A stretch of DNA of 64,000 nucleotides from Zychaea mexicana (taxonomy: Eukaryota; Mucoromycota; Mucoromycetes; Mucorales; Lichtheimiaceae): assembly GCF_025766255.1 (NCBI RefSeq), contig NW_026516736.1, forward strand, positions 1 to 64,000. The letters are read 5' to 3'. Positions 53,101-63,605 of the stretch are shown in pieces; within the stretch, counting starts at the first letter, position 1, and each line of letters opens with the position of its first letter. Under the pieces are notes generated by a model. It worked only from the letters and a program-made list of their open reading frames with translations. It searched no databases and was not told the DNA's origin. Position numbers and translations under genes: made by a program.

Positions 53101-53740
53101 AGGCTTCGAAGATTATGGTAACGATATCAATGCAGTACTTTGAAAAGACAGTCATTTACGTTTTCGCATGAGCATCATTTGCACTGTTGAGGATAACGCA
53201 CCATACGACGCTTTCCATGGTTTGTAAAGAGCAAACGAAGAACTTGCTTTTTTGAAGGTATGGAAATTTTGCTTGACTTAATTTGCCGGTAATGTTAATG
53301 CACTGATTTATGGACCGCTATTAGGACGAAGCCGCTTCTGTGCTAAAGTATAGACAAGCTGCTATTGATAAGCTTGAAATGGTTATAACGCAGCTGTAAC
53401 TGTGCCATACAATTTGGAAGCGTGTTATGGCCAGATCGGTTTGATCCAAATGTGGAAACGCAAGTTGGAACATGCTAAGTCTTGGCAAAGAGAACAAGTG
53501 AAACAATTGGCCGTAATTCTTGATTCTACTGAGGCTAACCCAGAATCCTTGTCGCTGCTTCGTAATGCTGCTGGTATGGAGGAAGAAGATTTGGAGGAAG
53601 AAGATGAGGAGACCAATTTGGAGGTGTTAGACCCTACAAAGATAGCCGATGACATCGAAGACGAGGAATGGGAAGACGATCCAACTCCGTTTGGAGAGGG
53701 GATGCCGGTTGATACTGCACCAACCTCGTCCGCTCAGTAA
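50121..53740 (+). pseudogene. KDZ (Kyakuja-Dileera-Zisupton) transposase
   Basis: Large multi-exon transposase. N-terminal Cys cluster VFLTCACKEK, YKC, then after intron 50495-50586 GIHPDKITYCKNC and HLFPLTPSDPQHA. Intron 50802-50873 leads to LPIPASFKQRL. Further exons give KIIAGDGNQSLRRF (Asp), GAFACTCGHGHPVAII, RIMYDVGCKLRLL (Asp), FHITGHNPECQIHFHP and GFGLQDGEHLERLWS (Glu), the family hallmark. After a Gln-rich block (NQTQNLAGQRQAA) a solo LTR interrupts it. The C-terminal coiled coil resumes with AFHGL, RANEELAFLK, LKYRQAAIDKLEM and an acidic tail to 53740. TAA at 51173-51175 and 53225-53227 fit CAA to TAA. Confidence 0.85.
52471..53040 (+). repeat. 570-bp solo LTR inside the KDZ gene
   Basis: TGTAAC...GTTACA ends, with GTGT on both sides (52467-52470, 53041-53044). 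Internal TATAAATA near 52776 and AATAAA near 52805 suggest promoter and poly-A signals on the plus strand. No relation to the other LTRs was seen. Confidence 0.8.
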
Positions 53741-54305
53741 ACACAACTCGCAACTTTTTTTCTATTTGCTTACGATAAACAAGAATATGGATATGTAACA
53801 ATAGTGCTATGATTTAGCTCAAATGCTATGTATGCTAACAAGCATTATATTTAGTTGGTTTTCTGTCACAATCAAACTCATTGGGGATCACATCTAGCAA
53901 TCGGCCATATTTGCGTCAGCGGAGGTAAAGTCTAACTTAGCTACCGGTTACTATATGATATACAAGAGGGAATCTGAATCCTGGTTTAAAATGAGGTTAG
54001 CCAGCTCTTTTTACTAGAATCTATATGCTCGGTGATTAACCGATGAAGGGAAAAGCTAAGTGCAGTACTTCTTATATGCATCACCTTTTTTACTTGATAA
54101 ATAAATGTGAACAATGTGTTACTACTTCGGTTATGCTTTCTTCAATGCTGATTATTGTAAGGGATTAAGCTATTAAAATCAATACTTCCTTTTGATATGT
54201 TGAAAAGCCTTAATGGAAGGATTTGTATCATTGATGTAACTTAATAATTTGCCGAGTAGATCATCAAACAAGTATTGTCTATGTGAGCATGAGCAAACAT
54301 TATTA
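53741..54305. other. No recognisable gene
   Basis: AT-rich spacer between the KDZ C-terminus and the convergent 329-aa ORF. Confidence 0.5.
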
Positions 54306-55295
54306 TTAAAAGTCTTCGTACTCTACTTCATGTTGATCATCTTCACTAACACTACTATGGCCGCTTCCACCTTCAGATCTGCTATGAGCTGTTTCCTCGC
54401 CTACATCTTCCTCTTCTTCTTCGTATCGACGTCCTCTGAGTTTTTTATTACCGGTGGGCCCAATGCGCAACAGCACTGGTTCCAAATCGTTTTCGAGAAG
54501 GAACCTCCATTCATCGGGTTTTGGGACGTTTTTCTTAAAGAGGCCCCTCTCTTCATCTTCATCGTCGGTGATCGTCCTGAGATTGATAATGCTCTCGCAG
54601 CTATGGCTTGAGCGCAACTGAAAAGGGTTTCCAACCCAACAGAAAGCTCTAAATTTAGGCCCATGGTCAGCAAGAAATCGAGGGCAAGTTGTTTTCAAAG
54701 CGTCTCTGACAGCAGCATTCACATCCATGATCTTGGACACAGAGAGCTGTTCGTATTCCTTCTCTGCTTCTTGCATAAAAATGTTGTCGAAAAATTGGTT
54801 CTTTGTCAGATCCAAAACAGTGCGACCTTCTGCTGCGCACAAAGAGTAGACGCAATATTTCCAGGAGGATCTGAACTTGCTTTGATACTCTTGGATTGTA
54901 CAATGGAATTCAATTCGCTCAATAGCAACTTCAACAGCATCGAGTAGCTTTAAATAAGCTCGTTGTCGTTGGAATTCGCCCATCACCAGCAGCTCTATGA
55001 GCATTTTTGAAGCAGCGGCATCTCGTCGTTGTATCGTCTTTCTGGCCTTGTCAGTGGGAGCATACTTCTTTGAGTTCTCCCATTTTGTGTGCCTTTGCCT
55101 TTTTGCTGACACTGTTGATGGCGGACCTGGATGCTTTTTTTCAAGCTTCATTCCATGGCACTTTGTCGTGTGCTTTCTGAAGGCGTCTTCAGTGGCATAG
55201 TGCTTGGAATGCTTGATGCAATAGTTTTGCAAAGGAAAGTTGATAGGGCGGAATTTGTCAGAGTACCATGTCAAAGTTGGTGTTCTAGGGGTCAT
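54306..55295 (-). CDS. Hypothetical protein with N-terminal zinc-finger-like motif and acidic tail
   Basis: Uninterrupted 329-codon ATG frame, unusual here where nearly all else is broken. Residues about 24-48 (NYCIKHSKHYATEDAFRKH followed by TTKCH) have Cys/His spacing like a C2H2-type finger. The middle is basic and helical (KWENSKKYAPTDKARK, then a stretch with ELLVMGEFQRQRAYLKLLD). The last ~60 residues are Glu/Asp-rich with RGRRYEEEEEDVGEE and EDDQHEVEYEDF. No family recognised. It may be a host gene, a domesticated transposon protein, or the accessory ORF of an element; the finger plus basic region suggests nucleic-acid binding. No intron is needed. Confidence 0.6.
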   Translation of the reverse strand: MTPRTPTLTWYSDKFRPINFPLQNYCIKHSKHYATEDAFRKHTTKCHGMKLEKKHPGPPSTVSAKRQRHTKWENSKKYAPTDKARKTIQRRDAAASKMLIELLVMGEFQRQRAYLKLLDAVEVAIERIEFHCTIQEYQSKFRSSWKYCVYSLCAAEGRTVLDLTKNQFFDNIFMQEAEKEYEQLSVSKIMDVNAAVRDALKTTCPRFLADHGPKFRAFCWVGNPFQLRSSHSCESIINLRTITDDEDEERGLFKKNVPKPDEWRFLLENDLEPVLLRIGPTGNKKLRGRRYEEEEEDVGEETAHSRSEGGSGHSSVSEDDQHEVEYEDF

Positions 55296-55784
55296 GGACG
55301 CGCGACGTGGTCTACCCTGCTAAGGTGGCGGAGGAAGGGTTGGAGTGATGAAGCTAGTGTCGTTAAAGGAGTATTTTTCGCTGTGTCATGGTTAGTTTGC
55401 TTAATACGATGAAGAATGTGATATAACTACGGTGCCGTTTTCTAGAAAACATACGCAGAAGACTCGGGTATGGTTTGATTTTTAGCAAAAACGATTTTAC
55501 AGGTGAAAAAGGGTAAGGGACATACACGACACCAAAAAAAAGGCTTTTCTTTGTTGCTACTCTTGAGCCATCTCCGAATGAACCTACACGATAATCATAG
55601 CCTTTTATAGCTGGTAAAGAACCTGATTAGCACCCAGTTAAGAATATAGTATCTATTGCGGTAAGTGGCGAAAAGGGCGAAGTGGTTTTCGATATACCAA
55701 CCGTTGTCAGCATCATATTATGCAACCTAATCTGCCAGGCTAGATTACTGTAACGACGAAGATGCATGTGGCTGTTGGACAGCC
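55296..55784. other. Upstream region of the 329-aa ORF
   Basis: No gene or clear promoter element seen; plus-strand frames are shadows. Confidence 0.4.
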
Positions 55785-56035
55785 TAGGTCCCACAACCAC
55801 AGTAGAATAATCTGTCTGGGTTGCGCATCTGTGACGAACCTGTTTGGCTGGGTTGCGCAACTACAGTCAGAACATCTGTCTGAGTTGCACATCTGTGACA
55901 GACCCGTTTGGCTGGGTTGCACATCTGTGACAGACCTGTCTGGCTGGGTTGCGCAACTCTGACTGAACCATCCGTATGGGTTGCAGATCCGTCTGTCTAC
56001 ATTGCGTACCTGCAGATGCATCCAATTGTGCAAAC
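55785..56035. repeat. Inverted tandem-repeat structure, left arm
   Basis: About six units of a ~36-nt motif combining TCTGTGACAGACCTGTCTGG and CTGGGTTGCGCA. The same motif is in reverse at 56655-56915. Minus-strand ORFs rich in CATQ and SVTD are artefacts. Confidence 0.8.
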
Positions 56036-56654
56036 TAATTAATATTATGGCTATGTACTATCTATTTCTCTCTTCCACATAGTTGAATGAGCATAATGCA
56101 TTACTTTTATTTTTATTTATCAAACATAACAGATAATAACGTAATAATAGGTTGTGTACGATAATACAAGGCACGATATTTTATATCTCACGAGGAAGTA
56201 AAGACTAAGCGTTAAAAGCGATCTGCAAAGCAACTTTCAAAATTTTAGTTCGTACCGTTGTTTGCTGACTTGAATGATAAATGAAGCTTGAAATGAGAAG
56301 GTTAAGTTACCCGACACTCTTCTCAAGATTAAAGTAAATGCATCTGTATAGCTTTTTCCCACTGCAAATAAGTATATACAGCTTTAAAAATGTATCTAAA
56401 AAATATATGATTAACAATACTTTCTCTACAGTAAAGCCGTTCCAGTTCAGAATAATTAAGCTATAATTGCTAAAAGTTTTTCTTATTAGATAGCTTCTTC
56501 AAGTACAGTACTGCTAAAAATACGACCATCACTTTTTATATAACTATCCAACAGACCCAGACAAAGATAAACATTATTACAATGTAAGTGATCATTTCTG
56601 ATTGTTTCATTGATGGAGTTATCTATTATATTTAACGTAAGCTAGGCTCCTAGC
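56036..56654. other. Spacer of inverted tandem-repeat structure
   Basis: AT-rich, 0.6 kb, no gene. Confidence 0.5.
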
Positions 56655-56915
56655 AACCAAGCCAGATGGGTCTGTTATGGATACACAAACTAGGCGGATG
56701 GTTCTGCTGTGGTTGCGCACCTCAGACGGATGGTTCAGTCAGAGTTGCGCAACCCAGCCAGATGGATCTGTCACAAATGCGCAACGCAGACGGATGGTTC
56801 TGCTATAGTTGCGCAACCCAGCCAGATAGGTCTGTCACAGATGTGCAACTCAGATGGATGGTTCTGCTGTAGTTGTATAACGCAAACAGATGGATCTGTT
56901 ATAGTTGCATTTATA
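56655..56915. repeat. Inverted tandem-repeat structure, right arm
   Basis: Units of TGCGCAACCCAGCCAGATGG and GTCTGTCACAGATGTGC, reverse of the left arm. Architecture as in the 36-46 kb foldback but with an unrelated unit. Confidence 0.8.
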
Positions 56916-58804
56916 TAAACGAGTCAGACACATTGATGCAGCTGTGTATGAGTAAATGCAACAACTTGTTTCTAGGACTCTAAATTTGAGCAATGCATCG
57001 TGTTAAGACAGAAACGGTTGGTCAAGGTGCTGGTTTTATTCCTGACAGGTATTGCTAAACGGGTGTGGGGCTGGGCCCATTCTCAATATGATAGTATATA
57101 ATAATATTGATTGATAGTAAAGACAAAAATGTACACTGTACAGTGACTGATCTTCTCAAATGGCCTATATAGGCAATCAAAGCATTGGCCAGTTCTATGT
57201 TTTCTTCATGTTTAAAAAGATGAAGAAACTCTTTGTATCTCGGTTGTGAAATAATCTTATCGATACAGAATGAGATACACACACAGTTTAAAATGGTCAA
57301 ACCGTTGGTTCACAGTTCAGGATACAGATCCCTTCTGGAAAGGTTTTATTTGTCGCTACGTCGCAACTGTGGATCAAAGATACTGGGTTTAACAGTCGAG
57401 TGCCTAGTTATCCTAGCTGAACTATTTAAGGTGATTAAAGCATTAATGCCCATAATTTTAGTTATTATTGTTTATTCGATTTCGTTTAAGCATGAGTATA
57501 GGAGTTTTGCCAGTTTAGCGTCGCCTTTTATTTTACACAGTTCTCGTTCTTATTGGGAGTGATCTCATGTACAGACAATACAGGCAACAGCTGCTCTTGT
57601 TTACTTCTAAGTGCCAGGTGAAGGTCCCATATTAAAAAGATACTCGTTTTTCCATCAGCTTGGTCTTGTTCTAATTTCACGTCTGTTGCAGTAGAGAAAA
57701 TGGAACGAACTGTTGCTGTAACATTTCTTATACAAACAATTGAGAGGCACCAGAGTTGGTCTTTCATAAAATGCAAATGAAGGAGCTATAATTAGCACTA
57801 TATATCTGGAAGCTACCCAGTGTTATCAGGTTCATCTTTGAACACGTTGAATAGGTATTGTAGCGTCTTCGCTTATATAACACTGGGAAAAACGTTGTGT
57901 GTTAAACTTTTAAAAATGCTTGAATATTAGCTAATATTCAACTAGTATTCGACTGATATTAAGAGTCATAAATCCCGAAAACGAGGAAGGAAGAAGATAT
58001 AAGTAAAAGTGGATAAAACTGATGGATATGCTTAATTATCAGTTAAAATAGAAAGGATAAGTGTGGGAATTCAACAACTACACACCCAGAGGAAACAAAT
58101 CCTTTTTTGTATATAAATATTGATAAACTTTAAGAAACCATGATTTTATTGGACACAATTTCGGCCTGTTTTCAAAGGAGGTGAGCAGCCTCCTCCAAAT
58201 CAATCTGGGAGACTTTTTCGGTGTGTCTTTGTTTGCATTTCTGGTACGAAAAAATGTTTTGTGCACCCTCACCATCCGTTTTCAGGTCTGGCCCCAAACT
58301 CTCTCGCATATTTTTAACACCCCCTCCTCGAAGTGAGCACCCACCACGCACACGATCTGTCCAATCACAATTGGTTTCTGCTAATTAAGCTGCCAGTTTT
58401 ACAATGTCTTTGTAATGAAAATGTAATTACGCAATCACAGAGAAATAATCTGTTTGTAGTTGTAACAACACTTTACTGAAGAGGCATAAAATATATTAAT
58501 TAACATTGAATAAAAACTGGCATATAAGAAAAGAAGCGAAAGACAAAAAATAGGATTTAGAGGGGCATAGAAAACGGACATAAGAATCATACAGAAAGAA
58601 TATAAAAGGTGGTCATAAAACGCATAGAAAAATCATCTAGAAAGAATATAAAAGAGGTTCGTTAAATGCATAGAAGAATAATCAACAAAGGGTATAGGAA
58701 AGAGACAAAGGTAGCGTATTAAGAAGAGAAATGATATAAAGAAAAGATTGAAGGAATGGGTTTAGTAAACGATTTTCTCAAAGTTGTATGTCATGTTTGA
58801 GCCA
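56916..58804. other. Mostly featureless spacer
   Basis: No gene supported. Three loose ~45-60-nt repeats beginning GCATAGAA and containing AGAAAGAATATAAAAG occur at about 58565-58690. A GGAGGTGAGCAGCCTCC near-palindrome lies near 58180. Confidence 0.4.
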
Positions 58805-59338
58805 CTAGTGAGTCCCAAACTTCGACGTATTGACGCTCAACGAGTCTCTCTGTGGCGCTCTCGTTATTGGACTTTGTGACATGTCGAAAACTTCGACAAC
58901 AAGATCTTCGTCAGTGCTATTAAGGACGAAATCATCGTGAGGTAACCGCACGACGATAAAATTGCTTGCGCTGTCTTGAACGCAGCAATCAAAAATGCTT
59001 CGACTTTGCATTGACACAGCTTCACCAGCAGCCAGAACAAAATCGTAAGCTTGAACATAGTACTCGTCGCCTTGTTTCGCCGTGATGACACCTAGTGTCA
59101 ATCTACTCGTCTTGGAAGATGTACGGCGGTTATAGAATAAGGCAGCTAGGCCAACCTTAAGCTTCTTACTGCTGTTTGTGTTGTCTGCCAGAACGAGCCC
59201 ACTTTGTACCAACGCAGGATCATACGAAGTGATAACACCTGGACGGCAGGTTTCCCAAACTCCTGAAAAACAATCGACGAAACGACCACCTTCACATATA
59301 TGACGTAGCATATATTCTTCTGCAAATTTCCTAGCCAA
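58805..59338 (-). CDS. Hypothetical protein, 177 codons
   Basis: Open frame with an internal-looking Met at 59338; the same frame continues upstream to about 59400 as PSVVFFLCHTNIQNGGRDLA, so an upstream exon or start is likely. Motifs seen: GRFVDCFSGVWETCRPG, LVLADNTNSSKKLKVG, LAALFYNRR and VVRLPHDDFVLN. No family recognised. It may be part of a transposon-linked ORF or a host gene fragment. Codon use looks coding-like and no stop interrupts it. Confidence 0.4.
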   Translation of the reverse strand: MARKFAEEYMLRHICEGGRFVDCFSGVWETCRPGVITSYDPALVQSGLVLADNTNSSKKLKVGLAALFYNRRTSSKTSRLTLGVITAKQGDEYYVQAYDFVLAAGEAVSMQSRSIFDCCVQDSASNFIVVRLPHDDFVLNSTDEDLVVEVFDMSQSPITRAPQRDSLSVNTSKFGTH

Positions 59339-59399
59339 ATCTCGTCCACCGTTCTGTATATTGGTGTGGCATAGAAAGAAAACGACACTTGGTGCAGCT

Positions 59400-61518
59400 T
59401 AATTGTGTATTAAAATTGTGACGGTGATGAATAAGGGGGTATATAAATGACTTTTTCCATGATTCTCACGTTTTCTCTCTCTTTCACATTTTCTTTGGCT
59501 AAAATACGGTAAGTCTCAACGCGTCGTACTACTGAAAGAGGTCCTTGTCCTCATTTTGTGACCTTTCGCTCAAGTCAATCTTACTCAATTGTCACCTGTT
59601 TACTTCTTGTGTATCTAGCTCTTTTACATTTATCCCATGTTAAGGTAATGGACGAAGTTGGTATGTGTATTATTCCTAGGATGCCTTTTCTAATCAACTG
59701 TTTATACCATACAGAGCAATAGCTGATACTTGCCGTCTTATGTAGTCTGATAAGTGAGGTAAGCATACCCATTCCCTCCTTCATAATATCTACCTTCGTC
59801 GTGACCTGTATCCTAGCTAGAAGTATGACAGTAATAGTAGTAGTAGTAGTAGTCGCGTCCTTAGTTCTATTTCTCTTTCTACTGTGTACTTTTTTCAAAT
59901 GTCGTTTTTACAAATAAAAAATTTTTATTCTGAACTGGAAAATCTGAACGCCCTCTTGCTTGCTTGCTTGTTTGTTTACGCCTATTGAAACGATCGTTGA
60001 AGCTTTCTCTCGATCCCCCAATATGCATAACCCCCACTCCCCCCACCTTATTAGATGCTCAACCGAAAAAGGCAATTTGTTGAATCCTTCATTGTTTATA
60101 AACAAATCTGCACAAAAAACCTCTGGGTGTGTAGGAATTACTACTTGTGAAAATCATAAAAGATAAACCTTTCGTTAAGATAAAAAGGTAACGTTTAATG
60201 AAAAAGATACTAAAGAACTGCACTATTTACCTATTTATAAAGTACATACAGTAATACAGTAGTGACTATTATCTTACGAGGAAAACCCAATCTGATTGCA
60301 TCTTGCTAATTATTGTTGCAGCAGTGTGTGTCAATCAGATTATAGCAGTGCTTGTGCATGGAGCAGCATTTGCTCTTGAAGCAGTTCACAAATCTATTAA
60401 GTAAAGATCGAAATCTATTACAATGATTATAATAAAGATTTGAGCTTACGCAAATAGATGACAACAGGAGATAGTTTATTTGTATTGTATGATAAACAAA
60501 TAATTGAGTTATTTGATAGTGGGGGACAGCAGTATGATGCTGGTAAGCTATAGTGTGACATTTGAGTGTGAGAGCAAATGTACGTATGTACTTTATAAAT
60601 CAAGCGTACGAATCTTTCTATATAAATCGTTGACTCTATGTATCATACCGTCAGCGTAGACAGCTAGTAATACTGTATGTAAGCTACAGAGCGATTTGAT
60701 CTTTTCTTCTAGGCGCAACCAGTAAAAATACTTCTCATACCCTAAAAGTGATTGCAAACCATTTTAAATCTTCTATAGATGCGCCTTGAGCTCGTCTTTA
60801 CGAAGTTGCTGTTTTGCTTAATATGCATGTACGAGCTTAAGCCTTAAAGCAATATACAGCCGCCCAAAATAAACAAAGAAATACAGGAGCAACAAGAGCG
60901 TGTATGCTGTTTAACGGGGGAAGCCAAGAATGGCATGGACGACGATCGAGCATTTCAAAACGTCGCCAGACAAAAATGCTCTTAGTATCACTGATTGATT
61001 TTGAAGACGTCAGTAGTTTCATAGTAGTTGCAGCAGGGAAATGAAGCTGCAGAAATATATCGATGTCTTATAACAATGAGAGATTTGAGACTGTACCATA
61101 ACCATAGATAGCTATACCCCGATCTCTTTGCTCGTTTTACTTATCATATAGTAATATAAACCCACGAAATAGATAGGACGTATATAGCTTCAGATATCCT
61201 TTAGGAAGAAGGTGCAAGTACAATTGTGGTATTAAAGTACGTCACTCGAGACATATACAAACCAAAAATAATAACTCATATTCCACTAGATAAAGTTTTT
61301 TGCTAGCTGCTATTATACCATTGCTTACCGCTTAATTATATATTTTAACCTACCAGAGAAACGCCATACATTGGAGTCTAAGTATTACTGTAATACCATA
61401 CTCTCACAAAAACCTTCATAGCGTCTACATAAAACCAATAGAAAATGCAACCTATTGATCCGGATTGTCAGTCGTAAATATGTAGTATATATATTAAGTG
61501 ATCTTGAAAGGATTTTCC
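59400..61518. other. No recognisable gene; TAG microsatellite
   Basis: Contains (TAG)7-like repeats at about 59828-59850 and a Cys/Leu-coding GCTTGCTTGCTTG run near 59958. Otherwise AT-rich without supported features. Confidence 0.4.
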
Positions 61519-63000
61519 TTATTCCTGCTGCTGCTGTTGTTGCTGTCTTGGTGCTAGCACGAATCGAATGTTGTTCAAACATCCGGCAAGCTCAAATTTC
61601 GCATGTCGAGACAAACGAGAAGGATGATCGCGCGGAATATCCGGCCAGCCTTCCATGACAATATCCTCATACATCCATTCATCCTTCCAGGGCATATGGG
61701 CATTGTCATCGATATGAATGCCATAAAATTGCTGTACAGCTTGCCCTAAGGTTTTAGAAGATGATAGATACATTATTAAATGTCTCATGGTATTGATGCA
61801 TACGATAAAACTTACTATATAGACCAAATATGGTATCCCACATATCTTTCTCGTTACGATGCTGATTTTTTTAGAGATAGATCTATCAGCAGCTGCAACA
61901 AGAGATGGCGCAGGCACACTGTGATTCGTGGCAGTGGTGGTGGTGGTAGACGGAATAATAGTGGTAGTGGCAGTAGTAGTCGCAGAAGAACTTGGTGTAG
62001 CGAAAGATGGAACAGAGGCAACATTCGTATCAACGGCATTGTGTGCTATTTGCGCTGATCAGCTAATGCATAAGTACTGAATTGTAGCAGTTTAAGTCAT
62101 ACAGTCTTCGGCGTACCTCAGTTATAAGTGATCATTTCATGTTGGAAATCGTCAATGAACGACTGGCTGGTAAGTTCGACTTGACCATGCTGCATCAGCT
62201 TATAGAAATGGCCTCCGCCAACTAAAAGTTTCAATTAGATGGTTTCCTTCACATATCTTTAAGAAGCTGTAATACCAAAGCCATAGCCATCCTTATAAGG
62301 CTTGATGACGCCGTCCGTTTTGCTTGGTACAAGAAAGCAAATGCTTTCTATACCACATTCATCCCTCAGCATGGTGAGGTTTTTTCAAGAGCAGGTATGA
62401 GGCGATGGTACCTGTCTCGCATGCTCTTCTGTGTACCAATCATCTCCCCATTCAACATTTGTGCCTTGTCTTCATACAGTTTCCTGGCACCTTTATCCAT
62501 CTCCCTCCAAATTGCCCCTCTGCGCGCCTGGATGTTTCCGATTGATCTTTTGTTAATTTCAATTCTGCTTTTTCTAAAACATAGTTTCACGTCATAAAAG
62601 GGTGTTCAGCGTTCTTAGTTGTACATAAGAGATAGAGGATAATAAACTAACCATCAGAATCAAAAGGGCGTTTCTGAAAGATGTTGAAGCCAGAAAGACC
62701 GCCAGTATTTTTGCGAATGAATGGTGGTTTCAAGTGCTTCAGAGCGTCTACAGGTGCGTTGTACCTCTCGGCAATACGAGCAAGGCGTTCCTAATACTCC
62801 TTCTCCATTGCCTTGTTCAAAGCGCGGACTTCACCCATCATCGTAGCTTCTCTGTTACGTCGGTGGCATCAGTAGTAAGTGTAACAGCCGCAGAAGATAT
62901 ATCACTGGGCAAGGGGTGTCCATCAAATGAAATGCCTTCAAACGATCAATTTCGTTCAAAAGCGCGTTTAGTTGAACAGCCACCTCATCATGTTCGCAAA
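61519..63000 (-). pseudogene. HMG-box-like protein remnant, multi-exon
   Basis: Minus strand: MMGEVRALNKAMEKEY, TAG (62791-62793), ERLARIAERYNAP, then KPPFIRKNTGGLSGFNIFQ and, after a GTTAGT...TTTTAG intron near 62652-62580, an HMG-like helix block (NIQARRGAIWREMDKGARK, LYEDKAQMLNGE). Further down, GGGHFYKLMQHGQVELTSQ and SFIDDFQHEMITYN are in frame near 62230-62130. The last ORF (61917-61519) has AVQQFYGIHIDDNAH, PWKDEWMYEDIVMEGWPD and a poly-Gln end. TAG fits CAG to TAG. Exon joins are uncertain and the two halves may not be one gene. Confidence 0.45.
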
Positions 63001-63179
63001 TAATTGACTGAATGTTCTCGTCTTCTGCAATCACTTTGCTTCCTCGTCACTTCTCGCTCCTTCTTCTTGCATAAGTGCTTCTGTAGCTTTCTCATATTTT
63101 TCAATAAGTGTTTGTCGTTGTGATGTAGCATAGTTATTTTGATGTAGGATGAGACTATGATTTGGGAAATATGAGTAAT

Positions 63180-63300
63180 GATTCCTTGTTTATTCAAAAC
63201 CCGAAGGCTTGTGGTTACTTGCGGTTACTTGCGGTTTTAATCACAACCTGAAGCTCAGCAACCGCAACACGCAGTTTTCGACTGTTGAGGTCGGGCAGGG
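63180..63300. repeat. ACCGCAAGTAA-rich short repeats
   Basis: GGTTACTTGCGG occurs twice in tandem near 63211-63232, with AACCGCAA in reverse near 63260. Resembles 49968-50035 beside the KDZ gene. Confidence 0.5.
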
Positions 63301-63417
63301 TGGTATTCTTAGCTGCGAGGGATGTGATCATTTTGAAAAATAAGAGAAGCACTTGAGATTCAGATTATATATATTTCAGCTCACTATTTTTTATTTTATT
63401 TGGTGACCCGCGACTTT

Positions 63418-63476
63418 AACTTTATGCTTCTTTTAACAGGACCCGTCCCTTATATTTCTATCCATCCTTATTTTCC
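63418..63476 (+). repeat. gypsy-1 LTR fragment, reversed
   Basis: TATGCTTCTTTTAACAGGAC through CCATCCTTATTTTCC is the reverse complement of gypsy-1 LTR sequence near 12967-13025 with a few changes. Too short to place ends. Confidence 0.7.
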
Positions 63477-63484
63477 AGTGTTGA

Positions 63485-63605
63485 CGAATTTCGCCAACCG
63501 CAATTTTCGCCAAGTGGCGAGAATACCTTTTTCGCCTTAGCAAAAAATAGTGCTTCATAATTTTCGCCTAGCGAAAATTGGCGAAAATTGCGGGTAATTC
63601 CCCGC
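63485..63605. repeat. TTTTCGCC/GGCGAAAA hairpin cluster
   Basis: Four or more TTTTCGCC or GGCGAAAA words, including ATTTTCGC-CTA-GCGAAAAT (8-bp perfect stem). Function unknown; possibly a small inverted-repeat element. Confidence 0.5.

Noticed and set aside
55740..56033. Possible CRISPR-like array
   Set aside because: Repeats are contiguous, vary in length and have no unique spacers; the genome is eukaryotic.
58170..58200. Shine-Dalgarno-like AAAGGAGGTGA
   Set aside because: Everything else shows eukaryotic gene structure; no bacterial-type gene follows.
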